A stretch of 45,767 nucleotides of DNA from Bacillus sp. JCM 19034 (GCF_001310635.1 NZ_BAXR01000023.1:1-45767); one strand, 5' to 3'; counted from the stretch's first letter, positions 9,373 to 20,529 are shown. Translations and numbers: made by a program. The notes: generated from the sequence alone by a model not told the origin.

Positions 9373-10568
9373 TTAAAGAAGTCCTGATACGAGCGTAGCG
9401 ATTTTTTCTTTGCTTCTTTGCATGAGTGGGCGTTTCTTATATACCTCGTATGTTAACTTTTCAGAACGGCTTATATCCGATTCGAGTGTTTGAGCTGCTT
9501 TTTTTACAAACGCTTCATCATAGATGAGACAATTTATTTCATGATTAATATAAAAGCTACGTTTGTCAAAATTAGCAGTACCGATGTCACACATTTGCTC
9601 ATCAATGATGATACATTTCGCATGAAAAAAGCCTCGATAATATTGATAAATGCTAACTCCTTCTTTTAGCAAAGGCTCAAAGTAAGGATAGGCAGCTTCA
9701 CGAACAAGCGGATGATCGCTCTTTTTTGGGAGAAGAAGGCGAATATCAATACCGCGTTTAGCCGCATGTAATAATTCCTGTTGAAGCTTCTTTCCAGGAA
9801 TATAATACGGGGTACCAATAATAATCGACGAAGTTGCTTGCTTGATGAGATCGATAAACGTATCTTCCAAGTAACAGCCATCTGTCGGTAAAATTCGTAA
9901 GGCCGTTTCTCCTTTAGGTAATGGCGGGTAATGGGACGGCTTTTGGACATATCTTTGTTTTGCGGTTTGCCAATCCTCTAGAAATTGTTCTTGTAAATCT
10001 TGTACACCATCACCGTCAATGCGTAAGTGGAAATCACGCCAATAGCCAAAATCAGGATCTCTTCCTAAATATTCATCGCCTACATTAAACCCGCCGATAT
10101 ACCCTACTTTTCCATCAATAATTGTGAGTTTCCGGTGATTTCGCCGATTAATCGTGAAAAATAAGTACGGAAAGGAAGGCGGATGTGAATAAGCAAAGGA
10201 AATCCCTGCTTTTTTGTATTTCTTTTTTACACGCCTCGAGAGATTACAACCGAACCGATCAACGAGTAATCGAACAGTCACACCTTGCTTTGCTTTTAAT
10301 TCTAGGCAGATAGTACTTTCTTCCCGATATAATCATCGCGAAATATATAGAAAAGCATGTGTATATGGTCATTTGCACTATTTATATCTTGAAGCATTTT
10401 GTTAAAGCATTCTTCACCATCTGTAAGCAGCATAACATCACCATAGCGCGTTTTTTGTGTGTGACGTGCTGCTTCCTTTCGCTGTTGTTGTAACCCTAAG
10501 AGAAAATCAATCCTCATCCAAATGAGTACTGCAATGATTATGACTAATGCGATTAACCAACCATTCAT
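9373..10568 (-). CDS. clsB: Cardiolipin synthase-like phospholipase D protein (ClsB/YwjE), frameshifted
   Basis: A membrane-associated PLD-superfamily enzyme, probably joining two phosphatidylglycerols to cardiolipin. One N-terminal membrane helix (about residues 3-25) is followed by two HKD motifs, HRKLTIIDGKVGYIGGFN and HAKCIIIDEQMCDIGTANF. A base is missing at about 10304: the minus strand reads GCC TAG where GCC TTA GAA restores ALELKAKQGVTVR. Repair gives 398 aa, the length of B. subtilis YwjE, which also lies near rpoE/pyrG. ATG 10568 follows AGGTGGG with 6-base spacing; a TTG at 10589 has no site. It stands alone on this strand. Confidence 0.88.
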
Positions 10569-10774
10569 TGAAGCCCACCTACTTTCCAATTGCTATGGTT
10601 TGAGAGTCAATCTTCTCATTAGGATACCCAATTTGTTAAAAATCATGTTGGCGAAAATTGCAAGGTATGAAATAATAGAAGCTAAAATGGCTACTGCAAA
10701 ATAATAAGACACAAATATAGCTCTACGAAATGAAATTTAGTATGATATAAGCAAATAAGGGAGGTAGGTTGATT

Positions 10775-11407
10775 TTGAAAAAGGCAGTGAAATCGCTTGT
10801 AAAGGATCCTGAATTGATTCGTAAGCGTAGGGAGCAAATGGTCAAGGCGGCCGTTCATTTGTTTACGGAAAAAGGGTTTCATCGCACAACCACTCGTGAA
10901 ATTGCTAGAGAATCTGGGTTTAGTATTGGAACTCTGTATGAATATATTCGAACAAAAGAAGATGTTCTCTTCTTAGTATGTGATTCTATCTATGATGAAG
11001 TACATGGGAGATTGCAAGTGTTAATGAAGAATGAAGGAAGCGGCCTCGAACGATTGAAAAATGCCATTTCTTCCTACTTTCAGGTCATTCATGAAATGCA
11101 AGATGAAGTACTTGTTATGTACCAAGAAACAAAATCATTATCAAAAGATGCTCTGAAATACGTATTAGAGAAGGAAGTACAAATGGTAGCAATGATTGAA
11201 GAAGTCATTCACCATTGTGTGAAAGACAAGCTGGCATCAATAAGTGAGAAGCAAATTAAGCTCTTTGCTCATAATATTGTTGTTTCAGGCCAGATGTGGA
11301 CGTTTCGACGTTGGTCGATTCAAAAGCTATATAATATTGAACAATATACTCAACTTCAATTAGAAAACCTACTTTCAAGCTTCAAAAATGCAAAAGCTAT
11401 GGAATAA
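10775..11407 (+). CDS. TetR-family transcriptional regulator
   Basis: A 210-aa TetR-type repressor. The helix-turn-helix spans about residues 20-65 with AVHLFTEKGFHRTTTREIAR, SGFSIGTLYEYI and TKEDVLFLV. The C-terminal all-helical ligand domain resembles fatty-acid-degradation regulators. Start TTG 10775 lies 9 bases after GGAGGT; the in-frame TTG at 10769 is too close to that site. In B. subtilis and relatives, acyl-CoA dehydrogenase genes (acdA, fadF) lie between clsB and rpoE. Here only the regulator remains at this place, so its targets are probably elsewhere. The ligand is unknown. Confidence 0.85.
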   Translation: MKKAVKSLVKDPELIRKRREQMVKAAVHLFTEKGFHRTTTREIARESGFSIGTLYEYIRTKEDVLFLVCDSIYDEVHGRLQVLMKNEGSGLERLKNAISSYFQVIHEMQDEVLVMYQETKSLSKDALKYVLEKEVQMVAMIEEVIHHCVKDKLASISEKQIKLFAHNIVVSGQMWTFRRWSIQKLYNIEQYTQLQLENLLSSFKNAKAME

Positions 11408-11471
11408 AGCGTATAATTATGTTTATAATGAGAAAGATGTGCGATAGATTGATTGGAAAGGACGTGTCAGG

Positions 11472-11968
11472 ATGGGTTTAGAGATGTCAAATGAGGAAAT
11501 GAATGAGCTTTCGATGGTAGAGGTTGCCTTTGAAATCATGAAAAAGGATCGCAAGCCTTATAATTTCTATGATTTAATGGATGAAGTAGCTGCCGCTAAA
11601 AAAATGACGAAAGAACAAGTAGAAGAGCGTATTTCTAACTTATATACCGATTTAAACATCGATGGACGCTTTCATTCATTAGGTGATAATACATGGGGTC
11701 TTAAAAGCTGGTATGCATTAGAACAAGCTGAAGAAGAAATTACAACACCTGTTAAGAAAAAGAAAGCAAAAGCAGCAGATTAGATGACGATTTCGATGAT
11801 TATGAAGAAGATGAATATGAAGATCTTGAAGATGAATTAGACGAAATTGCCTTAGAAGATGATGCGGATGGCGATGAAGAGGCGGATGAATTTTCCGATG
11901 AGGTAGAAGAGATTGATGAAGAGGTTGAAAGTCCAGATAATTTTGATGAGGAGGAAGATTTGGGCTAA
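11472..11968 (+). CDS. rpoE: RNA polymerase delta subunit, frameshifted
   Basis: Delta binds RNA polymerase of Firmicutes, speeds recycling and lowers non-specific DNA binding. The folded N-terminal domain (about residues 1-90) has [18 protein letters not shown] and FYDLMDEV. The acidic disordered tail is in another frame because a T is missing at 11780-11781: GAT TAG should be GAT TTA GAT GAC. The repaired tail is almost all Asp/Glu and ends EEEDLG at TAA 11966. Full length is 165 aa against about 173 in B. subtilis. A ribosome site GGAAAGGA lies 9 bases before ATG 11472; ATG 11484 is a less likely alternative. Confidence 0.92.
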
Positions 11969-11979
11969 GGAATCTCTGC

Positions 11980-12018
11980 TTGACTTCTTGATGTATTCTC
12001 GGTAGAATCATTTTTGGG
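11980..12018 (+). promoter_or_regulatory. pyrG promoter with GGGC start region
   Basis: TTGACT (11980-11985), a 17-bp spacer and TAGAAT (12003-12008) are followed 7 bases later by GGGC (12016-12019). In B. subtilis pyrG a GGGC initial sequence allows reiterative G addition when CTP is low. Confidence 0.8.
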
Positions 12019-12045
12019 CTTAAGGAACCGAAATGTGAAAATAAG

Positions 12046-12096
12046 ACAAAAGTGTGCCCCCTACGTAAAGAGGGATCGCTCACTTTTGTTTTTTTA
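12046..12096 (+). terminator. pyrG leader attenuator
   Basis: ACAAAAGTG (12046-12054) pairs with CACTTTTGT (12081-12089), with inner CCCT/AGGG, then seven T. The 5' arm carries CCCCCT (12057-12062), which a G-extended 5' end could pair with to block the terminator. It lies between the promoter and the pyrG start and so acts as an attenuator, and it also ends rpoE transcription. Confidence 0.8.
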
Positions 12097-12159
12097 TAAG
12101 TTTAATCAGTGGAGTATTAGTGATAGACAAGCCTCCAAAGGTCAAGAAAAAGAAAGTAA

Positions 12160-13785
<1,626 letters not shown>

Positions 13786-13802
13786 TAGATGAATAAAAGA
13801 AT

Positions 13803-13841
13803 GTCCTCAAGGTTTTCGTGCCTTGAGGGCAATTTTTTTTC
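13803..13841 (+). terminator. Intrinsic terminator of pyrG
   Basis: CCTCAAGG (13805-13812) pairs with CCTTGAGG (13821-13828), followed by eight T. Confidence 0.9.
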
Positions 13842-14017
13842 CCGTTTTAATGGTTTAGCTATACTGCTGTAAAAGACCAACCTCGTTTCATCATTTTGCG
13901 GTACCATTACTTTCGTTACATATTTTATTCAAAGTATTATGGTACTATTTTAACAAATGTGCAAATTGTCTAGCCTAGCCTACTGACAATAAAGCAATAA
14001 ATGGTATTAATTTATAA

Positions 14018-14536
14018 TTACTGATAATCTTCAAGCATTTCCTTTATCATTAGTTGTAACGAAATAAAGCAGTAAAGAGCAGCAATCGATGTTGGATGAC
14101 CCACACGCTTACCGGTTTCGTCAGGTACTAATCCTTCAAGGCAATTCAAATCAATAATAAAGTCTGCAAGGGTGTCGAGGTCATTTGCTTCGTGCTTTGC
14201 GACGATGACAACAAATGGAACATGCCGTGTATGCAAAAATGTCGCTGCTTCCATTAGTTTCGGATGATGTGATGTTCTTGCAACGAGAAGGGCACGGTCA
14301 ACATGGTCGATTTCTGCAAACGAACCATCTAAGCTTAGAGGATTCACCCGTTCTAGACGATCTTGACCATAGAGTGCTTCTGCTAAGACCCCCATTTCAC
14401 CGTAAGCATCTATGAAAAGATTTCCTTCACCAATTAAAGACTGGCAAAGCAGACGAGCAGCATCTTCAAGTAGTTCATCTTCTTGAGCGATTGTCTTTAA
14501 ACGCCCTAGTAATTGTGTCGTAAAAATTGTCATCAT
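14018..14536 (-). CDS. ywjG: DUF2529 protein (YwjG)
   Basis: A 172-aa protein resembling SIS-type sugar-phosphate-binding folds. Visible features are LFIDAYGEMGVL, RALLVARTSHHPKLMEAATF and GHPTSIAALYCF. Function is unknown. It lies between pyrG and spo0F and reads against both, as ywjG does in B. subtilis. Start ATG 14536 lies 8 bases after AAGGAG; a second ATG follows directly at 14533. Its upstream region is shared with spo0F. Confidence 0.85.
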   Translation of the reverse strand: MMTIFTTQLLGRLKTIAQEDELLEDAARLLCQSLIGEGNLFIDAYGEMGVLAEALYGQDRLERVNPLSLDGSFAEIDHVDRALLVARTSHHPKLMEAATFLHTRHVPFVVIVAKHEANDLDTLADFIIDLNCLEGLVPDETGKRVGHPTSIAALYCFISLQLMIKEMLEDYQ

Positions 14537-14858
14537 GCTAAAAACTCCTTCCGTTAATCAAATATGACTTAAGTTGCAAGATTGTTGTGAACCGAGTATC
14601 CTTTAAAGGACGTTGTTATATTTCTATACTAAGTGTACCCCTTATATCCTGAACTTGAAAATGTACTTATATTATCCTAGCATACGTTTTAATTAGAATA
14701 TAGCCTATTAGGATATAGATGCAATGGCTGTTACTATCTAGAGAAAATATGCGACGTAAGTCATGAACATTTCTGATTATTCGATAAATTATTTTATTTG
14801 AAAAGCAAAAGTTGCAAAAAAATGTCGGAATGAATTTGTTAAAAATGCTACCCTTTTG

Positions 14859-14887
14859 GAAGGAGTTAGCTATTCCTTGGCGAATAT
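14859..14887 (+). promoter_or_regulatory. Candidate sigma-H promoter of spo0F
   Basis: GAAGGAGTT (14859-14867), an 11-bp spacer and GGCGAATAT (14879-14887) fit the sigma-H pattern RnAGGAWWW-N11/12-RnnGAATWW. A 6/7 match to the Spo0A box (TGTCGGA, 14823-14829) lies 36 bases upstream. The rest of 14537-14858 is AT-rich with no other gene. Confidence 0.65.
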
Positions 14888-14945
14888 GTGGAGGGGTTAA
14901 AAATAAAGACATTTGCCGGTGGAAAAAATGAAGGAGGAAGGAAAT

Positions 14946-15320
14946 ATGAACAAAATACTTGTTGTTGACGACCAGTACGGAATACGGGTGCTCCTTAGTG
15001 AAATATTACAAAAAGATGGATATGAAATGTTTGATGCAGCTAATGGACCTCAAGCGTTAAATCTCGTTAAAAAGGATCGACCTGATCTAGTTCTACTTGA
15101 TATGAAAATCCCAGGAATGGACGGGCTTGAAATTTTAAGGAGAATTAAAGAGCACGATGAAACGATTCAGGTTATTATGATGACAGCTTATGGAGAATTA
15201 AATTTGATTAATGAAGCGATGAGTTTAGGTGCTGTTACTCACTTTGCAAAGCCGTTTGATATTGATGATATTCGAGACGTGATACGCAAAACATTAAAGA
15301 AAGAAGAGTTAGTTAGATAA
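14946..15320 (+). CDS. spo0F: Sporulation phosphorelay response regulator Spo0F
   Basis: A single-domain receiver that takes phosphate from sporulation kinases and passes it to Spo0B. The 124-aa protein equals the B. subtilis length. Acidic pocket residues lie in VVDDQYGIR (Asp8/Asp9) and the phospho-acceptor is Asp52 in [11 protein letters not shown]. Thr80 and Lys102 lie in MMTAYGE and HFAKPF. Start ATG 14946 follows GGAGGAAGG; an in-frame ATG at 14928 and a GTG at 14913 lack sites. The upstream sigma-H promoter and 0A-like box suggest control by sporulation signals. Confidence 0.96.
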   Translation: MNKILVVDDQYGIRVLLSEILQKDGYEMFDAANGPQALNLVKKDRPDLVLLDMKIPGMDGLEILRRIKEHDETIQVIMMTAYGELNLINEAMSLGAVTHFAKPFDIDDIRDVIRKTLKKEELVR

Positions 15321-15380
15321 ATTAATTTTTAAAAAATTTGACGAATCTCCTGCTAAAATACGTGTTTTCTTTAGAGAGTA

Positions 15381-15389
15381 TGCTATAAT
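15381..15389 (+). promoter_or_regulatory. Extended -10 promoter of fbaA
   Basis: TGCTATAAT is a perfect -10 with the TGn extension. The -35 region is weak. It leaves a leader of about 155 bases before fbaA. Confidence 0.55.
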
Positions 15390-15551
15390 GGACACGTTCA
15401 ACTATAGAGAGCATTTTGAAGGTCGCAACTCTTACATATAGAGATGTGTATAATTGAACGACGTCCTTTCTATATTAAAAATAAAAAGGTCCCGTTTTAT
15501 TCAGTGGTTACGATCTTTCATTTTTGGCTCAATTTAAGGAGGAAAAGAAAC

Positions 15552-16415
15552 ATGCCTTTAGTTTCAATGAAGGAAATGCTTAACAAAGCAAAGGCGGAAA
15601 GCTATGCAGTGGGTCAATTTAATATCAATAACCTTGAGTTCACACAAGCTATTTTACAAGCAGCTGAAGAAGAGAAATCACCAGTTATTTTAGGTGTATC
15701 TGAAGGTGCAGCTCGTTACATGGGTGGATTCAAAACAATTGTGAAGTTAGTTGAATCTCTAATGGAAGAGTACGGTACAACTGTACCTGTTGCGATCCAT
15801 CTTGATCATGGTTCAAGCTTTGAAAAATGTGTTGAAGCGATTCATGCTGGATTCACTTCTGTTATGATTGATGGTTCACATCATCCACTAGAAGAAAACA
15901 TTGCGATTACGAAACAAGTAGTAGCTGTTGCACATACGTTAGGTGTGTCTGTTGAGGCTGAGCTTGGACGTATCGGTGGACAAGAGGATGACTTAGTCGT
16001 TGATGATGCAGAGGCAGCTTATGCGATTCCTTCAGAGTGTAAACAACTTGTTGAAGAAACAGGAGTAGATTGTTTCGCACCAGCTCTTGGGTCAGTTCAC
16101 GGTCCATATAAAGGGGAGCCTAACCTAGGTTTTGACCGCATGAAGGAAATTGATGACTTAGTAGGTATTCCACTTGTTCTTCACGGTGGTACAGGTATTC
16201 CTGTTGGAGATGTTCAAAAAGCGATTAAATTTGGACATGCGAAAATTAATGTAAATACAGAAAACCAAATTTCGTCTGCTAAAGCTGTTCGTGAAACGCT
16301 TGATGCAAACCCTGATATGTACGATCCACGTAAGTATTTAGGGCCTGCTCGTGATGCGATCAAGGATACAGTTAAAGGAAAAATGCGTGAATTTGGTTCT
16401 TCAAATAAAGCGTAA
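15552..16415 (+). CDS. fbaA: Class II fructose-bisphosphate aldolase
   Basis: Zinc-dependent aldolase cleaving fructose 1,6-bisphosphate to the two triose phosphates. It is 287 aa. The active site shows HLDHG (Asp85, zinc ligand His86), [21 protein letters not shown] (zinc ligand His183) and LHGGTGIP (zinc ligand His211). Start ATG 15552 follows GGAGGAAAAG; upstream in-frame codons to 15444 have no conserved sequence or ribosome site. It follows spo0F as in B. subtilis, but the transaldolase gene usually next to it is missing and murZ follows a terminator. Confidence 0.96.
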   Translation: MPLVSMKEMLNKAKAESYAVGQFNINNLEFTQAILQAAEEEKSPVILGVSEGAARYMGGFKTIVKLVESLMEEYGTTVPVAIHLDHGSSFEKCVEAIHAGFTSVMIDGSHHPLEENIAITKQVVAVAHTLGVSVEAELGRIGGQEDDLVVDDAEAAYAIPSECKQLVEETGVDCFAPALGSVHGPYKGEPNLGFDRMKEIDDLVGIPLVLHGGTGIPVGDVQKAIKFGHAKINVNTENQISSAKAVRETLDANPDMYDPRKYLGPARDAIKDTVKGKMREFGSSNKA

Positions 16416-16432
16416 CACTCAAGCTATGTATA

Positions 16433-16468
16433 GACAAAAAGCAGTTCAATCGAACTGCTTTTTGTCCA
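16433..16468 (+). terminator. Intrinsic terminator of fbaA
   Basis: A perfect 15-bp stem pairs GACAAAAAGCAGTTC (16433-16447) with its complement (16452-16466) over a 4-base loop. The A/T arms make it usable on both strands. Confidence 0.9.
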
Positions 16469-16585
16469 TTCATAGAAGTTATGAATAAACTTGTTTAAAC
16501 TTCGACAAAAATGACTCGTTACTTTTTTGTTGAAATGGTTATAATGGAAGATAGAAATACAAGCACCAATGGAAGGGATGCGGTT

Positions 16586-17868
16586 ATGGATAAATTATTG
16601 ATTGAAGGCGGGTATCCATTAGAGGGGACAGTGCAAATAAGTGGGGCAAAAAATAGTGCTGTTGCGTTAATTCCAGCTGCTATTTTAGCTGATACAGAAG
16701 TAACGATTGATAATCTACCTGAAATATCAGACGTACAACTTCTCGCAGAGCTCCTTCGAGAAATTGGTGGAGAAGTTGAATTAACGTCTGATGAAATTAA
16801 AATTAATCCTGAAAATATGATTGCTATGCCTCTTCCTAATGGGCGCGTGAAAAAATTAAGAGCATCTTATTACTTAATGGGGGCTATGCTCGGGAAATTT
16901 AAAAAAGCTGTTATTGGCTTGCCAGGTGGATGTAACTTAGGTCCAAGGCCAATTGATCAACATATAAAAGGCTTTGAAGCATTAGGGGCCTCGGTGACGA
17001 ATGAGCAAGGTGCGATTTATTTACGTGCAGATGAGCTTCGCGGAGCAACGATTTATTTAGATGTCGTTAGCGTTGGAGCAACCATTAATATTATGTTAGC
17101 CGCTGTTCGAGCGAAAGGACAGACGATTATCGAAAACGCGGCAAAGGAGCCGGAAATTATCGACGTTGCGACTCTGCTTACAAGCATGGGGCTAAGATTA
17201 AGGGTGCAGGTACGAATGTCATTCGAATAGATGGTGTCGATTCATTAAAAGGCTGTCGACATTCGATTATTCCTGATAGAATTGAAGCTGGAACGTATAT
17301 GATATTGGCTGCGGCAATGGGTCAACGAGTGATCATTGATAACATTATTCCATATCATGTCGAATCACTCATTGCAAAATTACGTGAGATGGGTGTATCG
17401 ATTGATGTGAATGACGACCAGTTATTGATACATAACCATAAACCGAAAAAGGGTGTAGACGTTAAAACTCTAGTATATCCAGGTTTTCCGACCGATCTCC
17501 AGCAACCTTTTTCAACATTGCTGACACAAGCTGAAGGAACTAGCATCGTGACCGATACTATATATAATGCTCGTTTTAAGCATATTGATGAGCTAAGGCG
17601 TATGGGAGCGAGTGTAAAGGTAGAAGGACGTTCAGCGATTATTAATGGAGCTACAAAGCTTCAAGGAGCAAAGGTAAGGGCATCAGATTTGCGAGCAGGA
17701 GCCGCTCTTGTCGTCGCTGGTTTATTAGCAGAAGGCATAACGGAAATTTCGGGTGTTGAACACATTGATCGAGGCTATGCATTTTTAGAAGAGAAATTAA
17801 TTGGTTTAGGTGCCAAAGTTTGGCGAGAAACGATGACAGAAGAAGAATTAGAACAGGTGAAAAACTAA
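16586..17868 (+). CDS. murZ: UDP-GlcNAc 1-carboxyvinyltransferase (MurAB/MurZ), frameshifted
   Basis: First committed step of peptidoglycan synthesis: enolpyruvyl transfer to UDP-GlcNAc, the fosfomycin target. Catalytic Lys22 (SGAKNSA) and Cys116 ([13 protein letters not shown]) are present. One G is missing from the run at 17188-17191: ATG GGG CTA should be ATG GGG GCT AAG. Repair restores [17 protein letters not shown] and a 427-aa protein. Start ATG 16586 lies 7 bases after AAGGGA. The partner paralogue murAA is at 43080. Next to rho, as in B. subtilis, but glpX between them is absent. Confidence 0.93.
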
Positions 17869-17874
17869 AAAAGA

Positions 17875-17920
17875 TTATTCAAAGAAGGGCTAATATTGAA
17901 AAGCCCTTCTTGAATATTTA
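17875..17920 (+). terminator. Probable terminator of murZ
   Basis: ATTCAA-A-GAAGGGCT pairs with AGCCCTTC-TTGAAT over a short loop. The T-tract is poor (TTGAATATTTA). The remaining bases to rho (17921-18142) hold two short overlapping ORFs (18067-18141 and 18075-18164) and a small hairpin at 18088-18112. Confidence 0.5.
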
Positions 17921-18142
17921 TAGTAATTATGGTTAAAATGTTTTTATAAGTAGATACCAGTGAAGCCTTCTTTATTTTCTCCGCAATAACTCCAATTATT
18001 ACCTTATTACAAAAATAAAAAGAGATTTCCTTAGTATAAGTGGATATGTTGTCATTAAATGAAGGGATGGATAAATGTGTATCGAACCATTGGACTATTT
18101 TTCCAATGGAGCTATTAATTATGAGAAACGTGGTGTGTTAGA

Positions 18143-19411
18143 ATGGGTGTGCATATTTCAGAATTAGAAAATATGAAGCTTAAAGAGCTTTATGAACTTG
18201 CTAGAGAATATAAAGTATCCTATTATAGCAAGTTAACAAAAAAAGAGCTTGTATTTGCCATTTTAAAAGGACAAGCAGAACAAGATGGTCTAATGTTTAT
18301 GGAAGGAGTGCTGGAAATAATCCAGTCTGAAGGGTTTGGCTTTTTACGTCCGATAAATTATATGCCGAGCTCTGAGGATATTTATATTTCAGCATCACAA
18401 ATTCGCCGTTTTGATTTACGAAACGGAGATAAGGTATCAGGTAAAGTAAGGCCGCCAAAAGAGAATGAGCGTTATCATGGCTTACTACATGTTGAAGCGG
18501 TGAATGGCGACGCCCCAGAAACTTCAAGAGAAAGACCTCACTTTCCAGCACTTACGCCTTTATATCCGGAACAAAAGATTGAATTAGAAACGGCACCTGG
18601 TCGTGTATCTTCAAGAATAATTGATATGATTTCACCTGTAGGGTTTGGTCAGCGTGGTCTCATTGTGGCACCACCCAAAGCAGGTAAGACGTCGTTGATG
18701 AAGGAAGTCGCCAATAGTATTGCGGAAAACCATCCTGATGTGGAGTTAATTGTATTATTAATTGATGAACGACCAGAAGAAGTAACCGATATCGAACGTT
18801 CTGTTAAGGCGGAGGTAGTAAGCTCGACGTTTGACGAAGTACCAGAAAACCATATTAAGGTGGCGGAACTTGTTCTTGAGCGTGCGATGCGTTTAGTCGA
18901 GCACCGCAAAGATGTTGTTATTTTAATGGATAGTATTACGCGATTAGCACGTGCTTATAACTTAGTCATTCCACCAAGTGGACGTACGTTATCCGGTGGT
19001 ATTGACCCTGCTGCCTTCCACCGTCCGAAGCGATTCTTCGGTGCAGCTCGAAATATTGAAGAGGGTGGGAGCTTAACGATTTTGGCGACAGCTCTTGTTG
19101 AAACAGGTTCACGTATGGATGACGTTATTTATGAGGAATTTAAAGGAACTGGAAATATGGAGCTTCATCTTGATCGTAAGCTGGCGGAACGTCGAATCTT
19201 TCCAGCCATTGATATTCGCCGCTCTGGTACTCGTAAGGAAGAAATGCTTATGCCAAAAAGCCAGTTAGATAAGCTTTGGGCTATTCGTAAGACGATGAGC
19301 GACTCACCTGACTTTATTGATCATTTTATAAAACGTGTCAAGGAAACAAAAACGAATGTTGACTTTTTTGCCTCTATGGAAGAGGAAATGAACTCTAAAC
19401 GGAAAAGGTAA
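18143..19411 (+). CDS. rho: Transcription termination factor Rho
   Basis: Hexameric RNA-dependent ATPase translocase ending transcription. It is 422 aa. The N-terminal Rho_N part reads [20 protein letters not shown]. The OSB-fold RNA-binding part is SEGFGFLRP, with [14 protein letters not shown]. Walker A is PPKAGKTSL (Lys182) and Walker B is [14 protein letters not shown] 18143 agrees with the family N terminus but has only GGTG as a ribosome site, 7 bases away. Two short upstream ORFs abut or overlap the start, so coupled or limited translation is possible. Confidence 0.96.
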   Translation: MGVHISELENMKLKELYELAREYKVSYYSKLTKKELVFAILKGQAEQDGLMFMEGVLEIIQSEGFGFLRPINYMPSSEDIYISASQIRRFDLRNGDKVSGKVRPPKENERYHGLLHVEAVNGDAPETSRERPHFPALTPLYPEQKIELETAPGRVSSRIIDMISPVGFGQRGLIVAPPKAGKTSLMKEVANSIAENHPDVELIVLLIDERPEEVTDIERSVKAEVVSSTFDEVPENHIKVAELVLERAMRLVEHRKDVVILMDSITRLARAYNLVIPPSGRTLSGGIDPAAFHRPKRFFGAARNIEEGGSLTILATALVETGSRMDDVIYEEFKGTGNMELHLDRKLAERRIFPAIDIRRSGTRKEEMLMPKSQLDKLWAIRKTMSDSPDFIDHFIKRVKETKTNVDFFASMEEEMNSKRKR

Positions 19412-19431
19412 CAATATGGATGAAAATGGAG

Positions 19432-19460
19432 TTGCTTTTTCGCCCTTGACTTGATATAAT
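19432..19460 (+). promoter_or_regulatory. Sigma-A promoter of rpmE
   Basis: TTGCTT (19432-19437), a 17-bp spacer and TATAAT (19455-19460) lie 65 bases before the L31 start. The -35 lies 21 bases past the rho stop. Confidence 0.65.
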
Positions 19461-19524
19461 TTCGTCATGTGTGATTGAGATAACTCTGTTTCGAAGAGAT
19501 TCAGGGCAAAAGGAGTTGAAAGTA

Positions 19525-19770
19525 ATGAAACAAGGTATTCATCCTGATTATCAAAAGGTTGTATTTATGGATACAAGCACGGGCTTTAAGTTTCTAAGTG
19601 GTTCTACAAAGGGCTCTTCTGAAACAATTGAATGGGAAGACGGTAACACATACCCACTTCTTAAAGTGGAAGTAAGTGCGGATTCACATCCATTCTATAC
19701 TGGTAAGCAGAAGCTAAACGACTTAGGCGGACGTGTAGACCGTTTCAAGAAGAAATACAACTTGAAATAA
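19525..19770 (+). CDS. rpmE2: Ribosomal protein bL31, type B (no zinc cysteines)
   Basis: An 81-aa large-subunit protein. It has the type-B pattern [43 protein letters not shown] and [10 protein letters not shown], with no CxxC pair. Type-A L31, encoded at the rho-tdk position in B. subtilis, carries four zinc-binding Cys. Here the type-B form occupies that locus. ATG 19525 follows AAGGAGTTG with good spacing; upstream in-frame sequence to 19471 is not conserved. In B. subtilis the type-B form is made under zinc shortage. With its own constitutive-looking promoter here, no zinc control is evident. Confidence 0.93.
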   Translation: MKQGIHPDYQKVVFMDTSTGFKFLSGSTKGSSETIEWEDGNTYPLLKVEVSADSHPFYTGKQKLNDLGGRVDRFKKKYNLK

Positions 19771-19780
19771 ACCGCATTAT

Positions 19781-19816
19781 AAAACAGGCAAAGCATTTCT
19801 TTGCCTGTTTTTTCAT
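19781..19816 (+). terminator. Intrinsic terminator of rpmE
   Basis: AACAGGCAAAG pairs with CTTTGCCTGTT, followed by a T-run. A second smaller stem-loop (ATATGCC 19871-19877 with GGCATAT 19889-19895, then TTTTT) lies 30 bases before tdk and may be an attenuator. Confidence 0.85.
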
Positions 19817-19930
19817 AGTGTTAACTTGGCTAAAGGCTCTAGTTATTTAAGAAAAGCGTTGTCTTAAAATATATGCCAATTTCTGCACGGCATATTTTTT
19901 CTTACATAGGATATAGATGAGGTGTAAGGC

Positions 19931-20527
19931 ATGTATGGGGATAAGTTAGGCTCAATTGAAATCATTTGTGGTAGTATGTTTTCAGGGAAATCGGAAGAGC
20001 TTATTCGTCGCGTCCGACGGGTTAGTTATGGAAAGCAACTTGTTCAGGTGTTTAAGCCGATGATAGATAATCGTTATAGCGAGGAAGAGGTCGTCTCTCA
20101 TAACGGAACAAAAGTATGTGCTACACCAGTAGAGTGCGCATCTGATATTTTGGATCAAGTTGAAGAAAATACCGACGTTGTGGCGATTGATGAGGTTCAA
20201 TTTTTTGATGAGATGATAGTTCAAGTCGTGGAGAAATTAGCTGATAAAGGAAAGCGAGTGATCTGTGCTGGTCTTGATCGTGATTTCCGTGGGGAACCTT
20301 TTGGCCCGATTCAACCTTTATTAGCAATTGCTGAAGAGGTAACGAAGCTACAAGCGATATGTCTGAAGTGCGGTGCACCAGCAAGTCGTACTCAACGGCT
20401 AATTAATGGCAAACCTGCTTCTTATGATGATCCAATTGTTTTAGTTGGAGCGTCAGAAACATATGAACCGCGTTGTCGTAGCTGTCATGAAGTAAGTGGT
20501 GTAGGAAACAATGTTCTAGAGGTGTAA
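19931..20527 (+). CDS. tdk: Thymidine kinase
   Basis: Type II thymidine kinase of the DNA precursor salvage pathway, 198 aa. The P-loop is GSMFSGKS (residues 14-21). The catalytic base is Glu88 in AIDEVQFF. The zinc-binding lasso domain has Cys144/Cys147 (CLKC) and Cys182/Cys185 (CRSC). ATG 19931 lies 6 bases after GAGGTG. Placed after rpmE and before prfA as in B. subtilis. A hairpin with a T-tract in its leader suggests possible attenuation. Confidence 0.96.
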   Translation: MYGDKLGSIEIICGSMFSGKSEELIRRVRRVSYGKQLVQVFKPMIDNRYSEEEVVSHNGTKVCATPVECASDILDQVEENTDVVAIDEVQFFDEMIVQVVEKLADKGKRVICAGLDRDFRGEPFGPIQPLLAIAEEVTKLQAICLKCGAPASRTQRLINGKPASYDDPIVLVGASETYEPRCRSCHEVSGVGNNVLEV

Positions 20528-20529
20528 AT

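Noticed and set aside
11718..12083. 121-codon minus-strand ORF rich in His/Leu/Pro
   Set aside because: It is the antisense of the Asp/Glu-rich tail of rpoE and the pyrG leader. It has no ribosome site and an artefactual composition.
14667..14912. 81-codon minus-strand ORF in the spo0F-ywjG gap
   Set aside because: It covers the spo0F promoter region, has no ribosome site and no recognisable family.
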